DNA of 64,000 bases from Fen-455 sp049514105 (GTDB lineage: Bacteria > Actinomycetota > Acidimicrobiia > Acidimicrobiales > Bog-793), in NCBI GenBank assembly GCA_049514105.1, contig JBEKVJ010000002.1:1-64000 (forward strand), in the 5' to 3' direction. A program made the position numbers and the translations under genes. Positions within the stretch are counted from its first letter, which is position 1. The number at the start of each line of letters is the position of its first letter. Under the pieces are notes generated by a model. The model made no database searches, was not told the DNA's origin, and was given only the letters and a program-made list of their open reading frames with translations. Below are positions 50,789 to 59,304 of the stretch, one piece after another.

Positions 50789-51945
50789 GCTCGACTCCCA
50801 CCCTCGAGGAGATCCGAGCCGTGCCGAAGGTACTCCTGCATGATCACCTTGATGGGGGGTTACGCCCGTCCACTGTGGTCGAGCTCGCAGCCGAGCAAGG
50901 CTATGGAGATCTTCCGACTACCGACCCTGGGGAACTGGCGGCTTGGTTCGTCTCAGCGGCGCCTCGGCGCGACCTCGTCCGCTACCTGGAGGGCTTCGTA
51001 CACACAGTCGGAGTAATGCAGACCGCGGAGGCCCTCGAGCGGGTGGCGAGCGAATGTGTAGAGGACCTTGCCGAAGACGGAGTCGTCTACGCCGAGGTGC
51101 GTTTTGCCCCGGAGCTTCACACCGAGCGCGATCTGACACTCGAGCAGGTCGTCGAAGCGGTGCTGGCGGGATTCGACAGCGCGATGGCTCGAGCTGTCGC
51201 GGCCGGGCGGTCCATCGTCGTCCGCACACTTTTGACCGCGATGCGCACTGCGGCACGTTCGCGCGAGATCGCCGAACTGGCCGTGCGCTACCGCGACGTG
51301 GGTGTGGCTGGCTTCGACGTCGCCGGGCCGGAGGCCGGCTATCCGCCGACGGCTCATCTCGACGCCTTCCACCTTGTCCAACGCGAGAACTTCCATGCCA
51401 CCGTGCACGCGGGCGAGGCGTTCGGGCTTCCCTCGATATGGCAGGCGATCCAGTGGTGCAACGCGGAACGGCTCGGCCACGGAGTGCGTATCGCCGACGA
51501 CGTCGTGATCGACGAGGACGGCGAGGCCAGCCTCGGACGCCTGGCGGCTTATGTTCGCGACAGGCGCATACCCCTTGAGATGTGCCCGACCTCGAACGTG
51601 CACACCGGGGCGGTCCCCTCTCTCGCCGAGCACCCGATCGGGCTTCTGCGTCGGCTCCGCTTCCGGGTCACGGTGAGCACCGACAACCGCCTCATGAGCG
51701 GCATCAGCCTTTCCTCGGAGCTCGCCGGGCTCGTCGATGTCTTCGGCTGGACCTGGAGGGACTTGAACTGGCTCACGATCAATGCGATGAAGAGCGCCTT
51801 TTGCCCCTTCGAGGACCGATTGGCGCTGATCGACAGCAAGATAAAGCCGGCTTTCGCAGCCTTTGACCCTGCTGCCCGCCCAGGTCCGGGAGGCCACTCG
51901 TCTCCGGCTCAGGGCTCCTTCGGCGAAGACGCCCTGATCGACTGA
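50785..51945 (+). CDS. add: Adenosine deaminase
   Basis: 386 residues from GTG 50785 (GTGA overlap with deoA). Zinc and catalytic motifs: LLHDHLDGGLRPSTV (HxH), TVHAGEAFGLPSIW, CNAERLGHGVRIADD, LEMCPTSNVHTGAVPSLAEH and VTVSTDNRLMSG. It converts adenosine and deoxyadenosine to (deoxy)inosine, the substrate of the purine nucleoside phosphorylase encoded nearby. The last 25 residues beyond KPAFAAFDP are a low-complexity tail. The 3-prime end overlaps the convergent phosphosugar mutase gene by 37 bp. Confidence 0.96.
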   Translation: MSSTPTLEEIRAVPKVLLHDHLDGGLRPSTVVELAAEQGYGDLPTTDPGELAAWFVSAAPRRDLVRYLEGFVHTVGVMQTAEALERVASECVEDLAEDGVVYAEVRFAPELHTERDLTLEQVVEAVLAGFDSAMARAVAAGRSIVVRTLLTAMRTAARSREIAELAVRYRDVGVAGFDVAGPEAGYPPTAHLDAFHLVQRENFHATVHAGEAFGLPSIWQAIQWCNAERLGHGVRIADDVVIDEDGEASLGRLAAYVRDRRIPLEMCPTSNVHTGAVPSLAEHPIGLLRRLRFRVTVSTDNRLMSGISLSSELAGLVDVFGWTWRDLNWLTINAMKSAFCPFEDRLALIDSKIKPAFAAFDPAARPGPGGHSSPAQGSFGEDALID

Positions 51946-53654
51946 CAAAGGGCGGCGACCTCGCTCTCGATCAGAGCAAGCACCGCCTCGGCGCGCGTCC
52001 GCTCATCAGCAACGACGTCTTTTTGCACCGGGTCGCCTGCGACCTCCAAATAGGCCTTCAGCTTGGGCTCGGTGCCGCTTGGCCGCAGGACGACACGGGC
52101 GCCGCCGGCGAGGCGCAACACGAGCGCATCGGTCGGGGGGAGCTCGGCCGTCCCGGCAGCGAGGTCGACGACCTCGGTGACGTCGAGGCCGCCGAGCGAC
52201 GGGGGCGGGTCGCTCCTCCAGCGGGCGACGATGCCGGCCATCTCTTCTTGTGCGCCCGGGCCGGAGAGCCTGAGCGACCACTGTGCGGTCGCGTGCACAC
52301 CGAATCGTGAGGCGAGGTCGTCGAGAAGCTCGCAAATCGAGTGCCCCCGAGCCTTTGCCGTCGCCGCGATCTCGGCCGCGACAAGCGCCGCCGAGAGACC
52401 GTCCTTGTCAGCCACGGCGTCAGCCACTTCGTAGCCGAGCGCCTCCTCGTAGCCGAACACAAGGCGAGCCCCCGGACGGCGCAGCGGAGCTCTCGCGATC
52501 CATTTGAAGCCGGTGAGAGTCTCGACATAGGCGACCCCGGCCATAGCAGCCATCTTCGAGAGCATGCTCGAAGAGACGATCGTCGTCGCCACGAGCCTGT
52601 CGTCGCCATGTGTTGCCGACAGCAGATGGTCCGCGAGGAGCGCCCCCAACTCGTCGCCTGTGAGCCTGCGCCACGCCCCTGTGGCCGGGTCCGGCACTGC
52701 CACGGCCAGCCGGTCGGCATCGGGGTCGTTGGCGAGGATGATCTCAGCATTGACACGGACCGCATCGGCAAATGCGAGATCGAGAGCTCCTGGCTCCTCC
52801 GGGTTCGGGAACGACACGGTCGGAAACTCGGGATCGGGTACTTCTTGAGCTGCTACGACCGAGACCGGCATGAAACCCGCCTCCTCCAAGAGCCAAGGAA
52901 GGACAGCGGCGCCGACGCCGTGAAGCGGCGTGTAGACGATCCTAAGGTCCCGCGCCCCGGCCGGGTCTAGGTGACAGAAGACTTCTCGGCGATAGGCCTC
53001 GAGGAGCTCTGTCTCGTCGATCGTCTCGGCGCGGCGGAGAGTGGAGACTGCTGGTAGGGCGAAAGCGTGCGGTGAGGCGCTCGCAGCTGCCTTGGCGATG
53101 TGGACGTCATCGGGTGGGATCACCTGGGCACCGTCGGCTGCGTAGACCTTGTAGCCGTTGTCAGCGGCTGGGTTGTGACTGGCGGTGATCATCACTCCGG
53201 CCGCGGCATCGAGGTGTTTGACGGCAAAAGCAGTGATCGGTGTCGGCAACGGTCGCGAAAAGACACGGACGCGCACTCCTGCGCTCGTCGCGACCTCGGC
53301 GACATCACGGGCGAACTCGGCCGATCCGTTGCGAGCGTCACGCCCGACGACGATCCCTCGGGCGATGGCCTTTGGACCCTGGTCGATTAGCCACTGCGCC
53401 ACCCCCGCGGTCGTCTTTCGCACGACGAGGCGGTTCATGCGCGCGGGGCCAGCGCCGAGTGCCCCGCGCAACCCCGCCGTCCCGAAACTGAGAGGGTTCT
53501 CGAAACGGGCAAGCAACTCGGCCGTGTCGCCCGCCCCGATCAGTGCCGCGAGCTCTTCGCGAGTCGCCGGGTCAGGATCGGCAGCGATCCAGGCTTGCGC
53601 CTCGGCTAAAAGAGCGGGCGGTATTTTTTCGGGCTCGTCGGTGCGTGCTGTCAC
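51909..53654 (-). CDS. Phosphoglucomutase/phosphomannomutase-family phosphosugar mutase
   Basis: 581 residues from GTG 53654, overlapping the punA stop (GTGA). Signature blocks: NPLSFGTAGLRGALGAGPAR, VMITASHNPAADNGYKVYA (phosphoserine loop), LANDPDADRLAVAV (metal loop), FGYEEALGYEV and VVLRPSGTEPKLKAYLEV. In the salvage operon it most likely acts as phosphopentomutase, moving phosphate from C1 to C5 of ribose or deoxyribose so that deoC can use it; large members of this family do this in other bacteria. A glucose-1,6-bisphosphate-type mutase is the alternative. Confidence 0.92.
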   Translation of the reverse strand: MTARTDEPEKIPPALLAEAQAWIAADPDPATREELAALIGAGDTAELLARFENPLSFGTAGLRGALGAGPARMNRLVVRKTTAGVAQWLIDQGPKAIARGIVVGRDARNGSAEFARDVAEVATSAGVRVRVFSRPLPTPITAFAVKHLDAAAGVMITASHNPAADNGYKVYAADGAQVIPPDDVHIAKAAASASPHAFALPAVSTLRRAETIDETELLEAYRREVFCHLDPAGARDLRIVYTPLHGVGAAVLPWLLEEAGFMPVSVVAAQEVPDPEFPTVSFPNPEEPGALDLAFADAVRVNAEIILANDPDADRLAVAVPDPATGAWRRLTGDELGALLADHLLSATHGDDRLVATTIVSSSMLSKMAAMAGVAYVETLTGFKWIARAPLRRPGARLVFGYEEALGYEVADAVADKDGLSAALVAAEIAATAKARGHSICELLDDLASRFGVHATAQWSLRLSGPGAQEEMAGIVARWRSDPPPSLGGLDVTEVVDLAAGTAELPPTDALVLRLAGGARVVLRPSGTEPKLKAYLEVAGDPVQKDVVADERTRAEAVLALIESEVAALCQSIRASSPKEP

Positions 53655-54487
53655 AGCGCCGAGAGCACCCCGCCGATCAGCCCGACCAGGTACGGTGCAG
53701 CTTGCGCGCCGGCGGCCAGTACCTCGGCGTGGTCGAGTGGGGTCGGGCTCACTCCCGCGGCAAGGTTCGTCACGAGCGAGATACCGAGCACCGATGCCCC
53801 GAGGTGATGGGCTGCGATCGCCTCGAGCGCCGTCGACATCCCGACGAGGTCCGCGCCGAGATTGCGCAGCATCGCGACCTCGGCCGGGGTCTCGTACTGG
53901 GGTCCGTTCAGGGCCGCATAGACGCCTTCTGTGATCGTTGGGTCGACGGCCTTGGCGACGGAGCGGAGCTTGGCCGGGTACAGCTCGGTGAGATCCACAA
54001 AGCGGCCCTTGTAGGCATGCGGAGGTGGCGGACCGCTCAAGGGCGAGACGCCCGTCAGGTTCAGCTGGTCACGGATCAGCACGGCCTGGCCTGGCCGCAT
54101 GTCCGGGTCGAGACCTCCCGCGGCGTTGGTCAAGATGACTACCCGGGCGCCTGCAAGCACTGCGGTCCTGACCGGGTGGACGACCTGAGCCGGTGCGCGA
54201 CCCTCGTAAAGGTGGGTCCGCCCGATGAGCACCAGGACGTGACGGCCCCCGATCCTGAGGTAGCGCAGCTGGCCGTGGTGACCAGCGACAGTCGGTGCCG
54301 CGAAGCCTGGCAGGTCACTCGTCGCCAGTTCTGCCTCCGTCGTCCCGAGGCCGTCGGCGACATCCTGCCAGCCGGAGCCGAGGACGACGGCTACCTCGGG
54401 GGCCTGTCGTCCGGTCCTCTTGTTCACCTCCGCGCCTGCGGCGGCCGCGAGCTCGAACGGGTCCGATGAGCCACTAGACGCGATCAT
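53651..54487 (-). CDS. punA: Purine-nucleoside phosphorylase
   Basis: 278 residues from ATG 54487. Family II PNP marks: VAVVLGSGWQDVAD, LIGRTHLYEGRAPAQVVHPV, ILTNAAGGLDPDMRPGQAVL, ALNGPQYETPAEVAMLRNLG, VGMSTALEAIAAHHLG and GISLVTNLAAG, including the purine-contacting Glu and Asn. It splits inosine and guanosine (and deoxy forms) with phosphate. TAAGGT (54500-54495) lies 7 nt before the ATG, suggesting a leaderless message. It is translationally coupled to the mutase gene downstream. Confidence 0.95.
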   Translation of the reverse strand: MIASSGSSDPFELAAAAGAEVNKRTGRQAPEVAVVLGSGWQDVADGLGTTEAELATSDLPGFAAPTVAGHHGQLRYLRIGGRHVLVLIGRTHLYEGRAPAQVVHPVRTAVLAGARVVILTNAAGGLDPDMRPGQAVLIRDQLNLTGVSPLSGPPPPHAYKGRFVDLTELYPAKLRSVAKAVDPTITEGVYAALNGPQYETPAEVAMLRNLGADLVGMSTALEAIAAHHLGASVLGISLVTNLAAGVSPTPLDHAEVLAAGAQAAPYLVGLIGGVLSAL

Positions 54488-54544
54488 GTGCCGAACCTTA
54501 GAGCTGGGCCGGACGACCGGCACGCGAAGCCGCGGCGGCGCGCC

Positions 54545-55414
54545 TTAGACCCCGACGGGGTGCCAGACGGTCTTTGTCTCGAGAAAAGCCAGCATGCGCC
54601 TTGGCGTTGGGGCGGCATTCCAGTCCGCACCGCCTCTGTCCGGGCGCAGAACGCGCTTCACGTTCGTCACCGCGGCCTGTTCGAGCTCGACGAGGAGCTC
54701 TGCCGGGGCACCCGCGAGGTCCAAGGCATCAACATCGCGATGGGCGGCGAGCACGGGCGAAAGTTCGCCAACGCGTCCGGTGAGAAGGTTGACGACGCCG
54801 CCTGGAACATCAGAAGTCGCGAGCACCTCAGCGAGGGTGATGGCGGGAAGAGGCCTTTCCTCGCTGGCGACGAGCACGACGGCGTTGCCAGTCACGAGCA
54901 CCGGCGCGAGCACGCTCACGAGGCCAAGCAAAGAGGAGCTCTGGGGCGCGATCACACCGACCACGCCAGTGGGCTCTGGCACGCTGAAGTTGAAGAACGG
55001 CCCCGCCACAGGGTTGGAGGACCCGGCCACCTGGGCCACCTTGTCCGCCCAGCCCGCGTACCAAACCCAGCGGTCGACAGCAGCGTCGACGCTTTGAGCT
55101 GACTGCTTGGGCGTCGTCCCCTCGCTCGAGGCAACCTCCTCGGCGAACTGAGCGCGGCGCCCGTCCAACATCTCGGCAACACGGTAGAGGACCTGGCCTC
55201 GGTTGTAGGCGGTGGCAGCGGCCCAAGAAGACTGGGCTTTGCGTGCGGCCACGACTGCGTCCCGGACGTCTTTTCTCGAAGCCCGGGCCGCGTTGGCGAG
55301 GAATCCGCCCTTCGCGTCGACCACGATGTAGGAGCGACCCGACTCTGATCGTGGGAAGGCCCCTGCGATGTAGAGCTTGTAGGTCTTTTTCACCGACAGG
55401 CGTTGCTCAGACAT
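54545..55414 (-). CDS. Short, non-catalytic aldehyde dehydrogenase-like protein
   Basis: 289 residues. It covers only the N-terminal NAD-binding part of an ALDH: KLYIAGAFPRSESGRSYIVV, WVWYAGWADKVAQVAG, PTGVVGVIAPQSSSLLGLVS, VLVTGNAVVLVASE and DVPGGVVNLLTG. The frame ends about where the catalytic Glu and Cys would follow, after a tail RMLAFLETKTVWHPVG that I recognise as conserved in actinobacterial homologues. It therefore looks like a maintained shortened protein, not a broken gene. Its ATG overlaps the stop of the full ALDH by 8 nt; the pair resembles the two halves of ALDH16-type fusions. Confidence 0.85.
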   Translation of the reverse strand: MSEQRLSVKKTYKLYIAGAFPRSESGRSYIVVDAKGGFLANAARASRKDVRDAVVAARKAQSSWAAATAYNRGQVLYRVAEMLDGRRAQFAEEVASSEGTTPKQSAQSVDAAVDRWVWYAGWADKVAQVAGSSNPVAGPFFNFSVPEPTGVVGVIAPQSSSLLGLVSVLAPVLVTGNAVVLVASEERPLPAITLAEVLATSDVPGGVVNLLTGRVGELSPVLAAHRDVDALDLAGAPAELLVELEQAAVTNVKRVLRPDRGGADWNAAPTPRRMLAFLETKTVWHPVGV

Positions 55415-56843
55415 CAAGGTACGCGGCCAGCCCCTGGCGGCCGCCCTCCCTCCCGAATCCCGACTCGCGATAGCCCCCGAACGGGCTCGATGGGTCGAAA
55501 CGGTTGAAGCTGTTCGCCCACACGACTCCGGCTCGCAGCTGGCCGGCCATCCACAAGATGCGACTGCCCTTTTCTGTCCAGACACCGGCGGAGAGCCCAT
55601 AGACGGTGTTGTTCGCCTTCGCGACCGCCTCTTCGGGCGTGCGGAAGGTGAGCACCGAGAGCACGGGTCCGAAGATCTCCTCCTGCGCGATCCGGTGCGC
55701 CTGTGAGACCCCGGTGAACACCGTCGGGGGGAACCAGTAGCCCTGCGCTGGCAGCTCACACTCGGGCGACCAGCGCACGGCGCCTTCGGCTTCGCCCTCT
55801 TCGACCATGCTGCGGATCTTCTCGAGCTGGGCGGCGTTGTTGATAGCACCGAGATCGGTGTTCTTGTCCAACGGGTCGCCGACACGAAGCGTCCCGAGAC
55901 GCCGCTTCAGCTTTTCGATCACTACATCGGCGATTGACTCTTGCACCAACAGGCGCGAGCCTGCGCAGCAGACCTCGCCCTGGTTGAAGAAGATGCCGTT
56001 GACGATGCCCTCGACGGCCTGGTCGACCGGGGCGTCGTCGAAGACGATGTTCGCGGCCTTGCCGCCGAGCTCGAGGGTGAGGTGTTTTCCCGTGCCGGCG
56101 AGCGCGCGCTGGAGGTCCTTGCCGATCTCTGTCGAGCCGGTGAAAGCCACCTTGTCGACCCCCGGGTGAGAGACGAGCGCCGCGCCGCAGATGGACCCGG
56201 CCCCGGTGAGGACGTTGACGACCCCGGGCGGGAGGTCAGCCTGCTGGATGATCTCCGCGAGGAGCAGAGCTGACAGTGGGGTCGTCGTCGCCGGCTTTAG
56301 GACACAGGTGTTGCCGGCCGCGAGCGCCGGGGCAAGCTTCCAGGCCGCCATCATCAACGGAAAGTTCCACGGGATGACCTGCCCGGCCACTCCAAGTGGG
56401 CGCGGGTCGGGACCGAAACCTGCGTAGTCGAGCTTGTCCGCCCACCCCGCGTAGTAGAAGAAGTGGGCTGCAGCCAACGGCACATCGACGTCGCGTGACT
56501 CCCGGATGGGCTTTCCGTTGTCGAGGCTCTCGAGCACGGCCAGCTCTCTGGAGCGCTCCTGGATCATGCGGGCGATCCGGTAGAGGTACTTCGCCCGCTC
56601 GGCACCGGGCATAGGACCCCAGACGTTCTTCTGGGCGCGAGCGGCCGCTTCCACCGCGAGGTCGACGTCGGCCACGCTGGCGGCGGCGATGTCTGCCAGC
56701 ACCTCCTCGGTGGCGGGGTTCTCGGTCTTGTACGCGTTGGCGCCGGTGGCTTCGACGAAGGCGCCGTCTATGAACAACCCGTAGGACGAGTGGATGTCGA
56801 CAATGGCCCGCGACTCGGGCGCCGGTGCGTAGTCCCAGGTCAT
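55407..56843 (-). CDS. Aldehyde dehydrogenase (full length)
   Basis: 478 residues from ATG 56843, 4 bp after the deoC stop. Catalytic layout is complete: GQVIPWNFPLMMAAWKLAPA, KPATTTPLSALLLAEI, KVAFTGSTEIGKDLQ, LTLELGGKAANIVFDD with the general-base Glu, FFNQGEVCCAGSRLLVQ with the catalytic Cys, and QEEIFGPVLSVLTF. Placed after deoC, it should oxidise the acetaldehyde released from deoxyribose-5-phosphate to acetate with NAD. It is followed by an overlapping shortened ALDH gene. Confidence 0.94.
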   Translation of the reverse strand: MTWDYAPAPESRAIVDIHSSYGLFIDGAFVEATGANAYKTENPATEEVLADIAAASVADVDLAVEAAARAQKNVWGPMPGAERAKYLYRIARMIQERSRELAVLESLDNGKPIRESRDVDVPLAAAHFFYYAGWADKLDYAGFGPDPRPLGVAGQVIPWNFPLMMAAWKLAPALAAGNTCVLKPATTTPLSALLLAEIIQQADLPPGVVNVLTGAGSICGAALVSHPGVDKVAFTGSTEIGKDLQRALAGTGKHLTLELGGKAANIVFDDAPVDQAVEGIVNGIFFNQGEVCCAGSRLLVQESIADVVIEKLKRRLGTLRVGDPLDKNTDLGAINNAAQLEKIRSMVEEGEAEGAVRWSPECELPAQGYWFPPTVFTGVSQAHRIAQEEIFGPVLSVLTFRTPEEAVAKANNTVYGLSAGVWTEKGSRILWMAGQLRAGVVWANSFNRFDPSSPFGGYRESGFGREGGRQGLAAYLDV

Positions 56844-56847
56844 CGCG

Positions 56848-57900
56848 TCATGACAGGCTGTAGTCCTCGGTTCCGGCATAGGCGCCCGTGAGCTGCTTGG
56901 AACGCTGCATCAAAAGGTCGTTCAAAAGGCTGGAAGCGCCGAAGCGGAACAGGGACGGGTGAAGCCAGTCCTCGCCGACGGTCTCGTTCACGATGACGAG
57001 GTACCTGATGGCGTCCTTGGCATTTCGGATGCCACCGGCAACCTTTACCCCCACGCGTGTGCCCGTGAGGTCGGCGAAGTCCCGCACGGCCTCCAGCATG
57101 ACAAGCGCTACGGGGAGCGTCGCGGATGGGCTGACCTTGCCGGTCGAGGTCTTTATGAAATCTGCCCCGCCCACCATCGCCAGATAGCTTGCCCGCCTGA
57201 CGTTGTCGTAGGTGACGAGCTCGCCTGTCTCCAAGATCACCTTCAGGTGCGCGGTGCCGCAGGCCTGTTTCACTGCCTGTACTTCCTCGAGGACGAGGCC
57301 ATAACGCCCGCTCAAGAACGCCCCCCGGTCGATGACCATGTCGACTTCGTCGGCGCCGGCCATGACCGCATCTCGGACGTCCGCGAGCTTGACCTCGAGT
57401 GAGGCCCGCCCCGAGGGGAACGCCGTCGCGACAGCTGCGACCGCCACTGAGCTGCCCGCCAAAGCACGTTTGGCCACCGGTACCAGGTCCGAGTAGATGC
57501 ACACGGCGGCGACCGACGGAACCGCAGGGTCTCCCGGGTCTGGTCGAATGGCTTTCGCACACAGGCTGAGGACCTTGCCGGGTGTGTCGGCTCCTTCGAG
57601 TGTGGTCAGGTCCACCATCCGCACGGCCATCTCAAGTGCCCACAGCTTGGCTGAGGTCTTGATCGAGCGCGTTGCCAGTGACGCCGCCCTCGACTCGGCA
57701 CCGACCTGGTCGACTCCCGGTAGGCCGTGAAGGAAACGGCGCAACTCGGTCTCCGATCGCCCCAGGTAGGCGAGCATCTCCGCAGCCGAGCCGCCCGAAC
57801 CGACTACGGTCGTGCCCGCACCCGGCGTGGCAGAAAGCGGCCGCCGGGCGTCCAGGACAAGGCCGCCGGGCGCGTCAACAGAACTGGGCGCGCCCATCAT
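56848..57900 (-). CDS. deoC: Deoxyribose-phosphate aldolase
   Basis: 350 residues from ATG 57900, with GGAGA 8 nt upstream. Class I aldolase features: VDLTTLEGADTPGKVLSLCA, VAAVCIYSDLVPVAKRAL, VATAFPSGRASLEVKLADVR, ADEVDMVIDRGAFLSG, HLKVILETGEL and the Schiff-base lysine in GGADFIKTSTGKVSPSATL. An N-terminal extension of about 90 residues makes it longer than the 250-residue E. coli type, as in other actinobacteria and animals. It splits deoxyribose-5-phosphate to acetaldehyde and glyceraldehyde-3-phosphate. First gene of deoC-ALDH-ALDH. Confidence 0.95.
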   Translation of the reverse strand: MMGAPSSVDAPGGLVLDARRPLSATPGAGTTVVGSGGSAAEMLAYLGRSETELRRFLHGLPGVDQVGAESRAASLATRSIKTSAKLWALEMAVRMVDLTTLEGADTPGKVLSLCAKAIRPDPGDPAVPSVAAVCIYSDLVPVAKRALAGSSVAVAAVATAFPSGRASLEVKLADVRDAVMAGADEVDMVIDRGAFLSGRYGLVLEEVQAVKQACGTAHLKVILETGELVTYDNVRRASYLAMVGGADFIKTSTGKVSPSATLPVALVMLEAVRDFADLTGTRVGVKVAGGIRNAKDAIRYLVIVNETVGEDWLHPSLFRFGASSLLNDLLMQRSKQLTGAYAGTEDYSLS

Positions 57901-58043
57901 CGCTTCTGTCTCCAAGTGTCCCACCTCAATGCTCTTCCGGTGATCGAGCCTATCCTGCGAACGTCTCGAATCGAAATGCCCGCCAGCTCGGAGGCTCTCC
58001 GGGCCGATCGGCCGAAGGGGCAAAGCGAGAGGAAAATAGCTGC

Positions 58044-59279
58044 ATGGCGAACTTTGACTCGACCGGCCTCGGCGTCCACTCCGAGGTGGGAAAGCTCCGC
58101 CAGGTAATCGTCCACCGGCCGGGGCTCGAGCTCTCGCGCCTAACGCCACAGAACCTCGCTGAGATGCTCTTCGACGGCGTCGTCTGGGTGGCGAAGGCGA
58201 ACGAGGAGCATGACGCCTTTGTCGAATCCCTCCGCCAACGTGGTGTCCGCGTGCACCACTTCGAGCAGCTTTTGACAGAAGTCCTCGCGCTCGACGAGGG
58301 CCGCTCGTTCGTCTTAGACCGGATCTGTACCGAGGACATCGTCGGCACCACGCTCGTCGACCCGCTTCGCGCCTTTTTCGAGGACCTCGACTGCGAAACC
58401 TTGTGCAGCTGTCTCGTCGGTGGCGTGCTCAAGGGCGACCTCCAGCCCATGAGCGCCAACAGCTTGAAGTGGGAGAGCCTCCACGCCGACGACTTCTTGT
58501 TGGCGCCGCTTCCCAACCACCTGTTCCAGCGCGACAACGTCTGTTGGATCTACGACGGCGTGTCGATCAACCCGATGGCTAAGCTCGCACGCCAGCGCGA
58601 GACCCTGCACAACCGGGCCATCTACCGCTACCACCCGATGTTCGCAGGCGCGGACTTTCTCACCTACTACGGCGACGACGATGCCAACCATCTGCCCGCC
58701 TCGGTCGAGGGTGGCGACGTCCATGTGATCGGCAACAAGACGGTGATGATCGGGATGGGCGAACGCACCACGCCGATGGGTGCCGAGATCCTGACCAAGC
58801 GCCTGTTCGCCTCGGGCCAAGTGGACAAGGTCATCGCCGTCGAGCTGCCGAAGACCCGCTCGATGATGCACCTTGACACGGCCATGACGATGATCGACAA
58901 GACCACATTCGTCCTCTACCCGTACTTCGACCGCCAAGCTCGCTCATGGACCGTCACCCTGGATGATGCCGGCGGGTTCGACGTTGCCCGCAACGACAAC
59001 CTCTGGGAGACGATCGCCTCGGCGATAGGCGTGGACACGGTGACAGTGCTCGCAATCGATTCCGATGTTCGCGCAGCCGAGCGTGAGCAGTGGGACGACG
59101 GCACTAACTATCTCGCCGTTTCGCCCGGGGTTCTTTTCGGCTACGACCGTAACGAGGCGACGAACACGATGCTGGAGCACAACGGGTTCGAGGTCGTGAC
59201 TATCTCAGGAAGTGAGCTTGGACGTGGCCGGGGCGGCCCGCGGTGCATGACGTGTCCTATCGAGCGGGACCCGGCCTGA
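58044..59279 (+). CDS. arcA: Arginine deiminase
   Basis: 411 residues, the usual ADI length. Guanidino-group-modifying fold: GVHSEVGKLRQVIVHRPGLE, LPNHLFQRDNVCWIYDGVSI, ASVEGGDVHVIGNKTVMIGM, TRSMMHLDTAMTMIDKTTFV, and the C-terminal catalytic Cys in GRGRGGPRCMTCPIERDPA. It converts arginine to citrulline and ammonia. No ornithine carbamoyltransferase, carbamate kinase or arginine/ornithine antiporter gene is next to it, so the full ADI energy pathway is not shown here. ATG 58044 has AGAGGA about 12 nt upstream. It is divergent from deoC. Confidence 0.95.
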   Translation: MANFDSTGLGVHSEVGKLRQVIVHRPGLELSRLTPQNLAEMLFDGVVWVAKANEEHDAFVESLRQRGVRVHHFEQLLTEVLALDEGRSFVLDRICTEDIVGTTLVDPLRAFFEDLDCETLCSCLVGGVLKGDLQPMSANSLKWESLHADDFLLAPLPNHLFQRDNVCWIYDGVSINPMAKLARQRETLHNRAIYRYHPMFAGADFLTYYGDDDANHLPASVEGGDVHVIGNKTVMIGMGERTTPMGAEILTKRLFASGQVDKVIAVELPKTRSMMHLDTAMTMIDKTTFVLYPYFDRQARSWTVTLDDAGGFDVARNDNLWETIASAIGVDTVTVLAIDSDVRAAEREQWDDGTNYLAVSPGVLFGYDRNEATNTMLEHNGFEVVTISGSELGRGRGGPRCMTCPIERDPA

Positions 59280-59304
59280 GCTGAAACAAGCGCCGATTAC
59301 CGAC

